NCBI GenBank assembly: GCA_018873225.1
Contig: JAEILZ010000003.1
Coordinates: 4,650,001-4,714,000 of the forward strand
Source of the DNA: [Phialemoniopsis] sp. UDSM-2020
Taxonomy: Eukaryota > Ascomycota > Sordariomycetes > Thyridiales > Thyridiaceae
Length of the DNA: 64,000 nucleotides
Reading direction: 5' to 3'
In this document: positions 46,267-58,703 of the stretch, piece by piece
Layout: each line of letters begins with the position of its first letter
Numbering within the stretch: position 1 is the stretch's first letter
Translations under genes and position numbers: made by a program
Notes under the pieces: model-generated
Databases searched by the model: none
What the model saw: only the letters and a program-made list of their open reading frames with translations
Told to the model about the DNA's origin: nothing

Positions 46267-48510
46267 ATGGCCCTGAAAACAGATTGAACGGGAGGTGCGG
46301 GTTGGGTACTGCAGGACGATGGGTGCCTGGAGAGATACAGAGAAAAAACAAGCACATATAAGTCAATCTCTTTGCAACCAATACAGACTGCAAAGACGGT
46401 CCTCCTCTCCATTTAGCTGAAAGAATCCGGTGAAGGACTTGATATAGACCACTCTTTTCCCCCGCTCCTTTCATGCATAATTCATCACAAATTTCATCTT
46501 CTTCTAGATTGTCTAAATAGTTCTCTTCGCTCCTCAAAGACTAGAGCGGCCAATTCAAGCCATACGTAATTCTACCATATTGGAGCACGAACCTTTGGGA
46601 GCTGGGCAACATCTGACAGGGACAGTGTCAGACCTATCGCTGGTTCACAAATGGCCTCGTAGGTGGATGTGCTTCTAGGTCTAGACCTTGTACCGATGAA
46701 GTCAATCCCTTTCTAGATTGATAAGGTCCTCAATGATGGTCACTTCGTCAGGGACAACGTATCGCATACGTCTTTGTATCTATGTGTAAATTTACTCTTT
46801 GAAACCCACAAAGAGAGGAGGTACTCCGGCTTGATGGCTTTCTATCTAGACGCGTGGAAGAAAGCACATATGTTCGAAAAGCTAGTGAGTGAGGTTAGAG
46901 GATCTTCAATGGTGTTCCCCCACCTTCGCCACCCTCCTGGCGGTAGCTGCCAGCGGTTTTGCTAAATATTCAAGGGGCAACCTACCTCTGAGATGTTAGC
47001 TCTGGTCTAAGGGACTGACCTACCTGCCCGGACATGAACCCCAGGGGCTATCAAATCTTTTGCACCCCAACTGGTGCGTGATCCGGACGGCGCAATGCTC
47101 CATGGTTTCAAGGGTGCAGTAGGAATTGTCCACCGGCCGTATGCATCCGACCATGTCGTGGGAGGCGACGGGTTTCGCGCTTCACAATTATTTATTCACC
47201 TGCTTGACTGCACGAACCTGTAGTTCCTCCAGCATTATTGAATTTTGTTGGGTACTCGGCCGAGACTCACTTTCTCTGATAACATCGAGGTTGTGTATTG
47301 GACGAGGTTGTGTTCGTCTTCTTCACCAGTGAAAATGAATTTCATTTTCTCAGCTGAAGCCTGACTAACCCGAGAACTAACCTGAGATGGGTTGCATCCC
47401 CGACCAGATCGTCGAGGTTTGAGAAGATTTTGCCAAGATTAGCGCCGTGGTCCCGCGTCCCGCGTCCCAAGTGTCCCACGACACCGGGAGCTCGAACGCC
47501 TGACGCGGCTAGCTTAACGGGAGGCGGCGCGCTGTCTCACTGTTTCATAGGTGGAAGAACCCACCCGGGTCCGCCAACACGTGTTATCGAACCTGCCAGA
47601 CGGGGCTAAGTCGAGACTATTGATATAAGACTCGGAGGCCGCGCAGGCCTCGATAACTGCTGAACTCGCACCACTCTCACCGGCAGGTTGCCTCTTGAAT
47701 ACCCTTTTCTTCGGCAGACGGATGCAGTCACTGCGCTCAACAAAGAGGCAAGATAAAAGTCTCCCATGATGCCGAGCAGCTTTCGACTATTCAATGAGAC
47801 CATCCAATGAGACTATGTGAGGATAGACAGGACGAGGACCAGCTGCAATCACCCCGCCTCTTTTGATCTACCAGACATCGTGTTTCAATGTGTTCATGCC
47901 CCCCCGAACTTGGGAATTGTGATATTTTGCACCCAAAGAGGGTTCAGTGATGCCGCGTATGAACTACGCATAGGCTCTGCAAAATAGGACGACGGCACTC
48001 GCCCACTCCCATTGTGCACTAGCTTTCATAGACTCCAATAACCAGCTGATGACGTTTCCCGGATGTGGCCAAAAGTAGACATGGCCTAATGCATCCTCAA
48101 GGTCTAGTCCCATCTAGCCGTGTTAGATGATAGGCCAGGCGACTCTCAGGATAGTATGGATAGCATGGATATCGGGAACTGCCTCGGTCTGTCACCATCT
48201 TTCAGCACAGATTTCTGACTCCACACAGATGCACATCCTCCCCACCCCGACAGCCTGGTAAACGATCAAAAAGTCTTGTCAAGGTCCATTGCATTCCAGA
48301 CCCCAGACTTGGGTCCGTTCGGTCGGCTCCTGAACCAGACTGCCGGATCTGACCGATGGCCAACCTTCAGTGGCGGCTGGCGGGCCCGGGCTTGGACATG
48401 TTTAATAACGCTGCGATCTCTTGCCTACGTATGGCAGACGCAGGTAATGTTTCCTCGACCCTTTAGACATAGACTTTCTTCGAGATCGGCACAGCGGTAG
48501 CCAAGTCGCG
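46267..48510. other. Intergenic, upstream of the multi-pectinesterase gene (2.2 kb)
   Basis: No supported gene is present. Short frames such as 46774-46965 have no recognisable domain. The last part must include the promoter of the large secreted pectinesterase-like gene. Confidence 0.4.
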
Positions 48511-51500
48511 ATGGCAAAGATGCTGTCATTTTTCCTCCTGCTGCTCCTTGCGGCACAGGGCATTGCAATTCAAGGTGCGACCGCCTCTGTCGTCTCTTCA
48601 CCTGCTGTCAAACCCTGCCGCGCGCGTGCTGTTTCCTCCTCTTCTTCTGCATCTATTTCATCTCAAAACACTGATGTTGGCGTCAATGCTGCTGCAGTCG
48701 TAGACACGAGCTCCACCTCAAGCTCCAGCTCCGAATCCCTCGTTGGATCAAGCACTACAACGTCGAGTACCTCTTCATCCACTAGCATCTCGACGACGAC
48801 ATCTAGCTCATCCAGCTCGGTCGCTACGACTTCTACGTCTTCTGGTTCGTCACCATACTCTGTGTTGCAAACTCGGACTGCTAATCATATCCTGAAAAGC
48901 CTCCTCCTCAATCATTACTGTAGCCCCTGACGGAACTGGGCAGTACACTGCCATTGGCGCCGCCATCTTGTACGCGCAAAGCCATGGCGTGCCCACTGTG
49001 ACCGTCAAGGCTGGAACCTACACCGACGCCGTGACGATCCAAGCAACCCAGGCCGTGTCCGTCATTGGAGAGTCGACCAACGCCGATGACTACTCCTCGA
49101 ACCAGGTCACCATCTCCACGGCTGGAACTCCTGTGACTTACAACGTGGCCACCAATGGGCTGTCGTGGAAGAACATCAACTTCTTCAACACGGACTCGAC
49201 CTCTTCTGCCGGTATGATGTACCTGCGTGGCTCTCAAAATGCATTCTACTCGTGCCAGTTTGTCGCCGCTGGACCTGTTGGTTTCAGCACCAACTACGCC
49301 TCGGCCCTGATCGCGAACTCGTACATCGAAGCTGCCGACAAGGTCTTCTACAAGTACCCTTCTTTCTACATCTACGGCTCGACGATCACTGCCACGAACA
49401 AGAACGCGCTGTTGACATACAACATGGGTGCCATCTCCGGAGGTATCCAGTACAACTCGACCATCGTTCTCGACTCGTGTAACGTCATCCAAAAGACCGG
49501 CACGACAAACACTTACGTCTACCTGGCTTCCGCCAACGGAGTTGGGTCCGTTGTTGTCTACAGGAACACGGCTATGGCCAGCCTCATCGCTCCAAGCGGT
49601 GTCCACGGCGACACGAACACGCAGAACACTGCCAATGCGTACTACGAGTTTTTGACGACGGGAGCAGGTAGCTACCAGAACAATGTGGCTGCCCGTACCC
49701 CGTACGCAAAGAACTACTTCTACGTCACCGACCCGAGTGTACTGGCTCCTTTCAGCGTTGCAAACCTCTTCGCCGGAGCCTATCCTTCCGTCGCCACTAC
49801 AAGCCTTTCGTGGATCGATTCCAAGGTCCTCAGCGCTATCCAAGTCAACGATGCGGCCCAGGCTAGCAATGCTGCTGCATCATCGAGCACTTCGACGTCG
49901 AGCTCCAGCTCGACAAGCCAGAGCTCGAGTTCTACCAGTCAGAGCTCGAGCTCAACCTCTCAAGTCGTCACTTCATCTTCGAGCTCATCTTCCAGCTCAT
50001 CTTCGAGCTCATCTTCGAGCTCATTTTCGAGCTCATCTTCGAGCTCAAGTTCGAGCTCTACAACGCAGCCCACGACTCTGGTCACATTGACATCGACGAG
50101 TTCCTCATCTATTGCTACCGTCGGCCAAAACTCGTCCACCACGGCGTCCACGTCTACATCGTCCCCTGTGACCACATCGTCCTCGGTGATCACAACTTCG
50201 TCTTCCACGTCGACATCTTCATCGTCAAGTGTCTCTACGAGTGCGAGCGGATGTGTTCTGCCTTCCTCAGTGCCTACCAATGCGCTTACTGTGGGACCGA
50301 GTGGCTCTTGCGCCAACTACACGAGCATCTCTGCAGCAGTTGCCGACCTGCCATTGGATTCTACTGCCAAGACTATCTACATTCTGGCCGGTGTCTACAA
50401 TGAGCAAGTCGTGTTTCCCAATGCAAGAACGGGCGCGACGACCTTCCGTGGAGAGTCTGCGAGCCCCCTTGCCAGAGATGGCAACACTGTCACCATCCGG
50501 ACCTCCGGTGCCGTGCTTTCGAGCGCTGGAGGAGCGGCTGGCACTGGTGCATTCCAGTCGACACAGTACTACACGAACCAGCTCACCTTCTACAACATCA
50601 ACTTTGAGAACACCTACACGCCTACCACGAACTACCAAGCGGTTGCGGTTTCGATCAAGGCGAAGAAGGCAGCTTTCTACTCTTGCAACATCAAGTCTTC
50701 CCAGGGCAGCTTACTCCTTAATTACGGCGCATTCTACTTTTCCAACTGCCTCGTTCAAGGCACGACGGACTTCATCTGGGGCCAGGGCGCTGCCTATATC
50801 TACAACTCCGAGATTGTGGAGACAAGCACTTCCACTGGCCAGACGATTGCTGCCCAGCAGTATCAGACATCTGTTGGTGGGTCGACCATCGTGTTTGATC
50901 ACTGCGCTGTGGTCCCGGCCAGTGCCTCTGTGCCCACGGGTGCGACATACCTAGGACGGGACTACTCAACTGCCGCACACGTTGCCTACATCAACTCGTA
51001 CCTTGACAACCATATTATCCCGGTTGGCTGGAAGGTGTCGTCGTCGAGCTCATCGCCTGTATTCGCTGAGTCAAACAACACCGGCCCTGGTGCAGTTACC
51101 ACGTCGCGAAGCTCCAGTGCGCAGATCCTGACGGACGATTCGGCCTATTCTGCTGCGAATGTCCTAGGAGATATTAGCTGGCTTGATTCAAGCGCCATTG
51201 CGCCATTCTCTGGATTCCCAGACTCTGTCTACCAGTCCACAGCCACTACAAGCTCAAGCTCGACTGCCACTCCAACTTCAACTTCGACTTCGACTTCATC
51301 GAGTGCCTCCTCGACAACGAGCTCTGCGTCCGTGTCAGGATATACAGTCGCCCCAACTCCTACTGCCGGCCAGTATGGCTCTGTCATGTCTGCTGTGGCT
51401 GCCCTGCCCAGTGATGGCAAGGCGTACACGGTCTACATTCTCGCTGGAACGTACACCGAGCAAGTCTGGGTCAATCGCACTGGCAAGGTCACTCTGCGGG

Positions 51501-54500
51501 GCGAGACGAACTACCCCAACGATTACTCCCAGAACTTGGTCAAGATCCAGTTTAGCTACGGCGTTTCGACGAGCGCCAACCAGAACGAGTTGACCCCCGT
51601 TATCAACTCCAAGAAGACGGACGGCTCTGGTCTTGCTCTGTATAACATCGATTTCGCCAACAGCTACCCGCAGACCTCAAACACCGCGGCTCTGGCGGCG
51701 GACTTTTACGGCAAGAACATGGCCGCGTACGGCTGCTCTTTCAAAGGCTTCCAGGACACACTCCTCGCGAATCAAGGTGTGCAAGTGTTCAGCAATTGCT
51801 ACATTGAAGGAAGCGTCGACTTCATCTGGGGTTACAGCAAGGCATACTTCCACCAGTGCTACATTGCGTCCAACACTGCCGGTGCCTACATCACGGCCCA
51901 GAACCGACCGAGCGCCAGCTGGGCGGGCGGCTACATCTTTGACTCCTGCTACGTCACCTACACCAGTTCCTACGGTACCTCTACCGGCACGACATACCTG
52001 GGTCGTCCGTGGTCACAGTATGCTATTGTGGTGTACATGAACTCGTTCCTGGACAAGCACATTGCTCCTGCCGGGTGGCACATCTGGTCTACAAGCGCAC
52101 CCCAGACTGACAATGTCCTTTTCGGCGAGTTCAACAACACTGGAGCTGGTAGCTGGAGCAGTTCCCGTGCCTCATTCGCCACGAACCTGACCGAGGCACA
52201 AGCAGCCCCGTATACGCTCACTTCGTTCCTCGATAGCACGGATTGGATCGACATGCCGGCTTACAACTACAAGCCTAGCTTCACCATCGGAGGTACGCCC
52301 ACTACCACGGCCAGCCCAGCCTCGTCCGCGTCAGCTTCGTCTGTTGCGGCGACCTGGGCACACCCCACTAGCGGCACCGTCCCTCCTGCAGGCGCAGTAT
52401 TGGTCTCGTCCAGCGGCTCCGTCAACGGATCCTTCAGCAACCTGACCTCGGCTCTGGCCAGTCTCCCGAGTGATTCTACCACCCAGATCATCTTCATCTA
52501 CCCCGGCACCTACGAAGAGCAAGTCCCATCTGTTTCTCGATCCGGCCCAGTCATGATTATTGGATACACCGAGGCCAACCCTGGTCAGACGTACTCGGGC
52601 AACACCGTCACCATCACGAACGCACGGGGCCTATCCGTCAGCCCTTTGCCCACTGGCCACAGCAATTCCGAGACTGCCACGTTCGCCACTGGCAGCACCA
52701 AGATCAGCATGTACAATGTCAACGTCGTCAACTCGGCCAACCTCGATGGCGCGCAGTCTAGCTATGTTACTCTCGCCGGTAGCATCTACGGCAACCACAT
52801 TGGTTTTTACGGCTGCTCGTTCGTCGGCTGGCAAGACACTCTGCTCACAGGAGCGACTTCGGGCTACCAGTACTACGAGAGCTCGTATATCGAGGGCGCC
52901 ATCGACTTCATCTGGGGATACAGCAAGGCGTACTTCAAGGGCTGCACGATCGGAGCCAAGCGCGCCAAGTCAGCCATTACGGCCCAGAGCCGTGCGTCGT
53001 CCTCGGCCATTGGTGGCTACATCTTTGATCAGTGCCTCTTTAAGGCCGCGGATAGTGCGACGGTCGATCTGACGGGACTTGTCTACCTCGGACGGCCTTA
53101 CTCGAGCTATGCGACGGTCGTCGTCAAGAACAGCCACCTCACCGACGTCATCAACCCCTCTGGGTGGAAGGTCTGGGGCACGACCAGCCCGAATACGGAC
53201 CACATCACTTTTGCCGAGTTCAACAATTCTGGACCGGGCAACTGGGAGAACAACGCGGCGGCGCGAGTAGCTTGGCAGAACTGCACGCTCTTGACGAGCG
53301 ACTCGTACCCGCTTGCGTCTGTCATGGATAGCACTGACTGGATCGATATGACCTACTGGAATACCATTTCCACTCCTGGCGGCTCGTCGACTGGCAGCTC
53401 TGGCAATAGCACCTCCACTAATAGCACCACTGTCTATGACGGTACCACACCGCCCGCGAGTGCTTACATCGTGTCTAAGACGGCTATCGAGGGCAAGACA
53501 ACCTACGACACGATCCAGTCAGCACTCAACGCACTTCCAACCTCTAGCAAGGTCACTGCGACCGTGTTCATCTACCCTGGTACCTACCACGAGCAGCTCG
53601 TACTCAACAAGTCCGGTACAACAATTTTCATGGGTTACTCCACTGCAACCGACGACTACACCCAGAACCAAGTCACCATCAGCTACGCCCACGGCGTCGA
53701 CACCCAGGCCGACGCCTCCAACTCGGACTCGGCGACCGTCTACGCGACTGGCAACTACTTCCAGGCCATCAACATCAACTTTGCCAACACGTACGGCACG
53801 GCCAAGAACTACGCCACGCTCGGCTTCGCCGTCAAGAGCAGCAAGTACGCCTCGCTCTACGGCTGCCAGGTCTACGGCAACCAGGACGCCCTGCTCGTCA
53901 ACGGCTACCTCTTCACGTCTAATTCGTACGTCGAGGGCAACATCGACATGATCTGGGGCAGCGGCGCCGGGTATTTCTTGAACTCGACCATCTCGCCTAA
54001 TGCTGATGATGTCTCGCTCACGGCGAGCAAGCGCGCGACTAACACGACGGCCGCCGGGTTCGTGTTTGACCAGTGCACGGTGACTCCTGCCGCCGGTGCT
54101 TCGTTTTCGCAGATCTCGCTCGGCCGCCCTTGGAACGCGTACGCTCGCGTCGCGTTCATCGAGAGTTATCTCGCCTCTTGCGTCGAGGCTGCTGGGTGGG
54201 AGCAGTGGACCAAGTCGGACCCACGGACGAGCGGCGTCATCTTTGGTGAGATGGCTAACTCCGGCCCTGGGGCAGCGACATCTGGCCGCGCCTCGTTCGC
54301 GACTCAGCTTAGTGCTGTTTCTGCGGCGCAGTTCGAGCTGGGTACATTCTTTGCTTCGACATCTTGGATCAATATGACCCTGGTCAAGGCTACTCCTTTC
54401 ACCGCTGGCAATGTCGTTCTGCCCACGCAATCAACTACCTTGGTTTCATCAACAGCCAGCTCGTCTACATGGTTGTCCACGGCGACTGTGTACACCACCA

Positions 54501-55774
54501 AAGTCACGACTATCAAGGAAACTTTGTCTACGACGATAACGGCAGCAGACACGACGACGACTCAGCGCTACACTACCACCCTGGACGTGGGCACCACAAT
54601 CACTCCAGACCCGACAACTCGCACTGTCGTGGAGAAGACCAGTACCACTCAGATCTCTACGATCACCGAATCAGACGAGACCATCACGAAGACGTCTACG
54701 TCCTTCGTAAACGTCGCTTCAACGGTGACACCCGCCGCAGCAACCAAGACATCAACCACCACGCAGCAAGTGGTGGTCGCAAGTGTCAAGACAACCACGG
54801 GCAAGGCTTCGACCTCCACCATCACGTCGACGACCACGACTGTGTCGACGGTGACTCCGGACGCCAAGACCACCACAGTGTCTCAAGGCAACACCTACAC
54901 GAGCTGGTATACCAAGACATCCAAGGCGATCAAGGCGACGAGCTCGACTACGCGAACTGTTGGTAGTGAGGCAGAGACTACAATCGAGGAGAAGCCCACG
55001 ACGATTGTCTCGACGTCGGTCTCGACTGTGACTACGACCAAGAAGAGCACAACTACGCTTACCTGCATCCCGACTGCAAACAAGCTTCGCGTCCGCGGAT
55101 CGCCGATGGCCACACCAGAGCCGGAGTTTGCTGAGGTCCTGATCGGTCGCGCTGTCGGTGCGCCGACAGTCACTGTGACGGTTGTTTCCCAGTTCACCAC
55201 GGATGTCAAGACCTCCACCTACACGCTGCCCGGGTCGACATACACAACAGACGTCTACTCCACCAAGACCACCGGCAAAACCGTGTCCCTGAAGCCCGTC
55301 ACCGTCTCCTCGACCTCGTACTCGACGAGCACAAAGTACACGACAACCACCCTACCAGGCCAGACCTTCACCGTGTCCAGCGTCCTCACAAGCCAGACCG
55401 GCAAGACCACAACCCTGAAGCAGACGACCTCGACCGTCCTGCAGACCGTGACCTCGACATCGACCTCCGTGTCCACGTCCACGGCCGCGGGCCCCACGAC
55501 GACGAGCGTCAGGCTCGTGTCCGTCAAGAGCACGACGACGCTGCCGACGCAGACCGTGACCAAGACGTACAGCAAGGACACGACGGTCAAGAGCACGACG
55601 ACGCTGCCCGCGAGCACGTCGACGGCGTGGAAGACGGTCACGCGGTCGCTGGAGCCGTCGGCCACGGTGACGAGCCAGGAGACGGTGTACAGGACGACGA
55701 CGGCCAAGACGACGGTGACGGTGACGAGCTGGGCTACTACGACGAAGAAGAATGCTCCGGCTTGTTCGGCTTGA
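48511..55774 (+). CDS. Secreted protein with five tandem pectinesterase (CE8) domains
   Basis: Exon 1 is 48511-48844 and exon 2 is 48900-55774, with a 55-base intron (GTTCGT...AAAAG, branch GCTAATC), giving 2402 residues. A signal peptide (MAKMLSFFLLLLLAAQGIAI) and a Ser-rich region come first. Five right-handed beta-helix pectinesterase domains follow at about 118-422, 573-885, 927-1232, 1278-1598 and 1633-1938, then a Thr/Ser/Lys-rich tail to 2402. Domains 3-5 keep the two catalytic Asp (1064/1085, 1424/1447, 1774/1794) and the Arg of LGRP (1147, 1510, 1854). Domain 2 has QGS in place of QDT; domain 1 has lost all these motifs. Single-domain family members remove methyl esters from pectin. 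No GPI signal is seen. Confidence 0.92.
49981..50058 (+). repeat. 12-bp minisatellite encoding polyserine
   Basis: Six tandem copies of a 12-base unit (consensus gagctcatcttc) run from 49981 to 50052, followed by a partial copy. Each copy adds four Ser codons to the linker between pectinesterase domains 1 and 2. One copy has C to T, giving the lone Phe in the Ser run. Confidence 0.9.
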
Positions 55775-57318
55775 GCTAGGCAAATGTTTGGAAAGGGAGC
55801 GTTTTAGGAGTTGTGGCTTCGGGAGTTTTTCTAGTGTATCATGCTTTGAGGGGAATTAATCCTGTAGATATTTGGGTTGAAAAGAACGTACATAATAAGC
55901 TCTATCAAGTAATTATTTGTCAAATAGCTGAGCACAGGTCTCGTAAAAGCACGCAATACAAGTCGTCGCGTTTCTTCGAGGAGCACTCTCAAGTACGTCA
56001 AGTCAAGCCATGTAAAGTGGAAGTCCGGCGACTTTAAATTTAGCAGGCAAAGCGGCATCCGTACCCTTGTTACAGTGACGATCATTAATGTTTTGCATAT
56101 TGCCAAGTTCATATCCGAATACAAAGTTGGGTGATGTATCATCTAGTAGAGTTGCACCGTGGAGGCTACAAAAGTATCACCGCTCAGGACAATTTGATGA
56201 TTACGCCGAGGACACCACTTCGTTGATTGGTGGCGCTGTCAAAGTCACAATAGGCTATTGAATCGACTGCAACCGAAAAGGGCGATCACCAGCTCAGCGT
56301 TGCAATTGAGTGGCTTGTAGGTGTCAATGTCGTCAACATTAGCGTGCCCATGTGCGTACGTGCAATATGTGTAGCGATTCAGCCCAATTTATCTTTACAT
56401 ACTGCTGATCCACCTGGTTCTACCGAAAATGTGTGGGTGTTCATTTATCTGAGATGCTCTACCCAGATGTCAGTATGCAAGAGCCTAATCCCTGCTCGCT
56501 TCCCGGACCTACATATTCGGATCGAGCCTCAGATCGCTTAACAAAAGTCCTGGATCCCCAAAAGTCTAAGCCGGGGATCCAATCCTACGAGCGCTTGAAC
56601 GGCGGAAAAGCTCACCGCATTTCCTAGCTACATAGCGATATTCTGTGCACTTCTGCTTCCTTCTCCAGGCCCCCAAAGATCGTGGAGTAGCCTCCGGGGC
56701 CGACGGGATCACAATTGCATGACGCTGTGGTGTAGGAGTTGCACCCTGCTTACTTCGTACATGCGCGGCGCAGTCCATGGATGGTCTATTGGCGGAACAA
56801 CCCAGTTTCCCCAAGGCTAGGCGTCCCCGCAGTGGCATCAGACGGGCCGAGGATTGCAGAAGGTAATCGATGCTAGCGTACAGAAACGCGCGAGAGACCC
56901 TGTTGTAGGCAAATGGGGGTCAGCGAGGATCACAGCGAACCCGCGAACCGAAAAAACGATGGCGTGCCCAGAGCTGCTAGGCCGCTTCGAGCGATATGCG
57001 CCCACGACCCGTCCAATATTGCATCGTCTGTGCCTTGATGCTGACGCAGGCTTACCTGGTAAGGATGCTACCCCGACCAGGGCCACGGAATCCCAACCCG
57101 GCGGTTAAACATGTCTTCGAAGGAGCTACCCCAAATGGAGGAGAGGTCGGATGGGAGGCAGCGTGGGGTCGGATTGGCCAATAAATAGCAGGTCGTTTGA
57201 CGTATTCGCTCTTGATGGCAGGCAGAGAGAAGCTTCCTCATCTCAGTCGAGTTCTTGTCGTCGTTCACTCAAGTCATTCGGTCTTGTTAGCATCATCAAG
57301 TAGGTTGAGTCAGACACC
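55775..57318. other. Intergenic, pectinesterase gene to lactonase gene
   Basis: About 1.54 kb with no recognisable gene. It is AT-rich just after the pectinesterase stop; the last 150 bases before 57319 look like a short leader. Confidence 0.4.
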
Positions 57319-58617
57319 ATGCTTTCCAACGCCATCGTCTCCCTGCTCCTGGCGGCGCCGTCGTCGGCCACGCTCCTGTGGGCAACCTCTTACAACGACC
57401 ACACGGTGACGAGTCTCGACCTGGGCAAGGACGGCCTCACTGTCCTCTCCAAGAACCTTGACTGCGGATCCGAGCCCACCTGGTTGACTCTGGACAAGTC
57501 CAAGTCGGTCCTGTACTGCCTGAACGAGGGCTGGGGCGGCGCTGCTTCCATCACCTCGTACAAGACCAACGCGGACGGCAGCTTGACGACTCTGGACATC
57601 CTTCCCGTGCTGAAGAGTCCCGTTTCCTCGACTCTATACGGCCCCAACAAAGCTAACCTGGCGGTTGCTCACTAGTAAGTTACTCTGTCACTTGGATGGA
57701 GAAACGACAATCCTACTGACACAACTCCGCAGCGACACCTCCACCTTCAGCTCCTTCTCCGTCAAGGACCCCAAGGACATCACCCTGACCGGCAACGTCA
57801 CCTACACCCTCGACGCCCCCGGCCCGGACCCGGAGCGCCAGGAGGTGCCCCACCTGCACGACGCCATCCTCGACCCGACGGGCAAGTTCATCGCCGTGCC
57901 CGACCTGGGCGCCGACCTGATCCGCCTCTTCGCCGTCGAGGGCAACGGCTGGAAGGCCATCGCGCCCGCCCAGGCCGTCTCCGGCTCCGGCCCGCGCCAC
58001 GGCGGCTTCGCCAAGGCCGGCAGCAACACCTTCTTCTACAGCGTCAACGAGCTGTCCAACACCATCACGGGGTACAAGGTCACCTACAACAAGGACTCGA
58101 CCCTGAGCTTCAAGCTGCTCTTCGACTACAGCGACAACGGCGAGGGCGCTACCGTGCCTGCCGGCACCAAGGCTGCTGAGCTGGAGATCTCGGTAAGTCA
58201 ACCCTTCCGCCTTCATCACTTTCCTCATCGAGTGTAAATAATGCTAACTCCTTGGAACAACAGCCCGACAACCGCTTCGTCATCCTCTCCTCGCGCGGCC
58301 AGAACAACCTCGAGATCCCCAACTTTGACGCGGCCAACAGCACCAAGCTGCCCTCGGACCCCATCGTCTCCTTCAAGATCAACCAGTCTACCGGCGCCCT
58401 GACCCTGACCCAGATCGCGCCCGCGGGGGGCCGCAACCCGCGCGGCTTCTCGCTCAACAAGGCCGGCACGCTCGTCGCCTCGGCCCTGCAGGACGACAAC
58501 CGCGTCGTCGTGTACAAGCGCGACGTCAGCTCCGGCAAGCTCGGCGACCTCGTCGCCTGGGCCACCGTCGGCGAGGGCGAGAACAACGGGCCCAACTATG
58601 TCATCTTCAACGAGTAA
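57319..58617 (+). CDS. Secreted lactonase-family (6-phosphogluconolactonase-like) beta-propeller
   Basis: Exons 57319-57674, 57733-58192 and 58264-58617 give 389 residues. A short hydrophobic start (MLSNAIVSLLLAAPSSATLL) looks like a signal peptide. Repeated propeller blades are visible: LDKSKSVLYCLNEGWGG, VPHLHDAILDPTGKFIAVPD, GSGPRHGGFAKAGSNTFFYS, VILSSRGQNNLEIP and GGRNPRGFSLNKAGTLVASA. These fit the PF10282 lactonase family, a seven-bladed propeller related to YbhE 6-phosphogluconolactonase and carboxy-cis,cis-muconate cyclase. Secretion argues against a pentose-phosphate role; hydrolysis of an extracellular sugar or aromatic lactone is an inference. Confidence 0.9.
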
Positions 58618-58703
58618 AAAAAAGGACATGTTTTCTTTCTATGATCGATAGTGGCATTGCATGCATAGCGGAACGAGCTTTTGCAGGAAAGAAAAACGAA
58701 TAG

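Noticed and set aside
46774..46965. Short frame upstream of the pectinesterase gene (YLDAWKKAHMFEKL)
   Set aside because: Too short, with stops around it and no family recognised; kept only as part of an intergenic entry.
48908..49843. 311-residue minus-strand frame opposite pectinesterase domain 1
   Set aside because: Shadow of the coding strand; no recognisable motif.
53519..54430. 303-residue minus-strand frame opposite pectinesterase domain 5
   Set aside because: Asp/Arg/Val-rich shadow of the coding strand.
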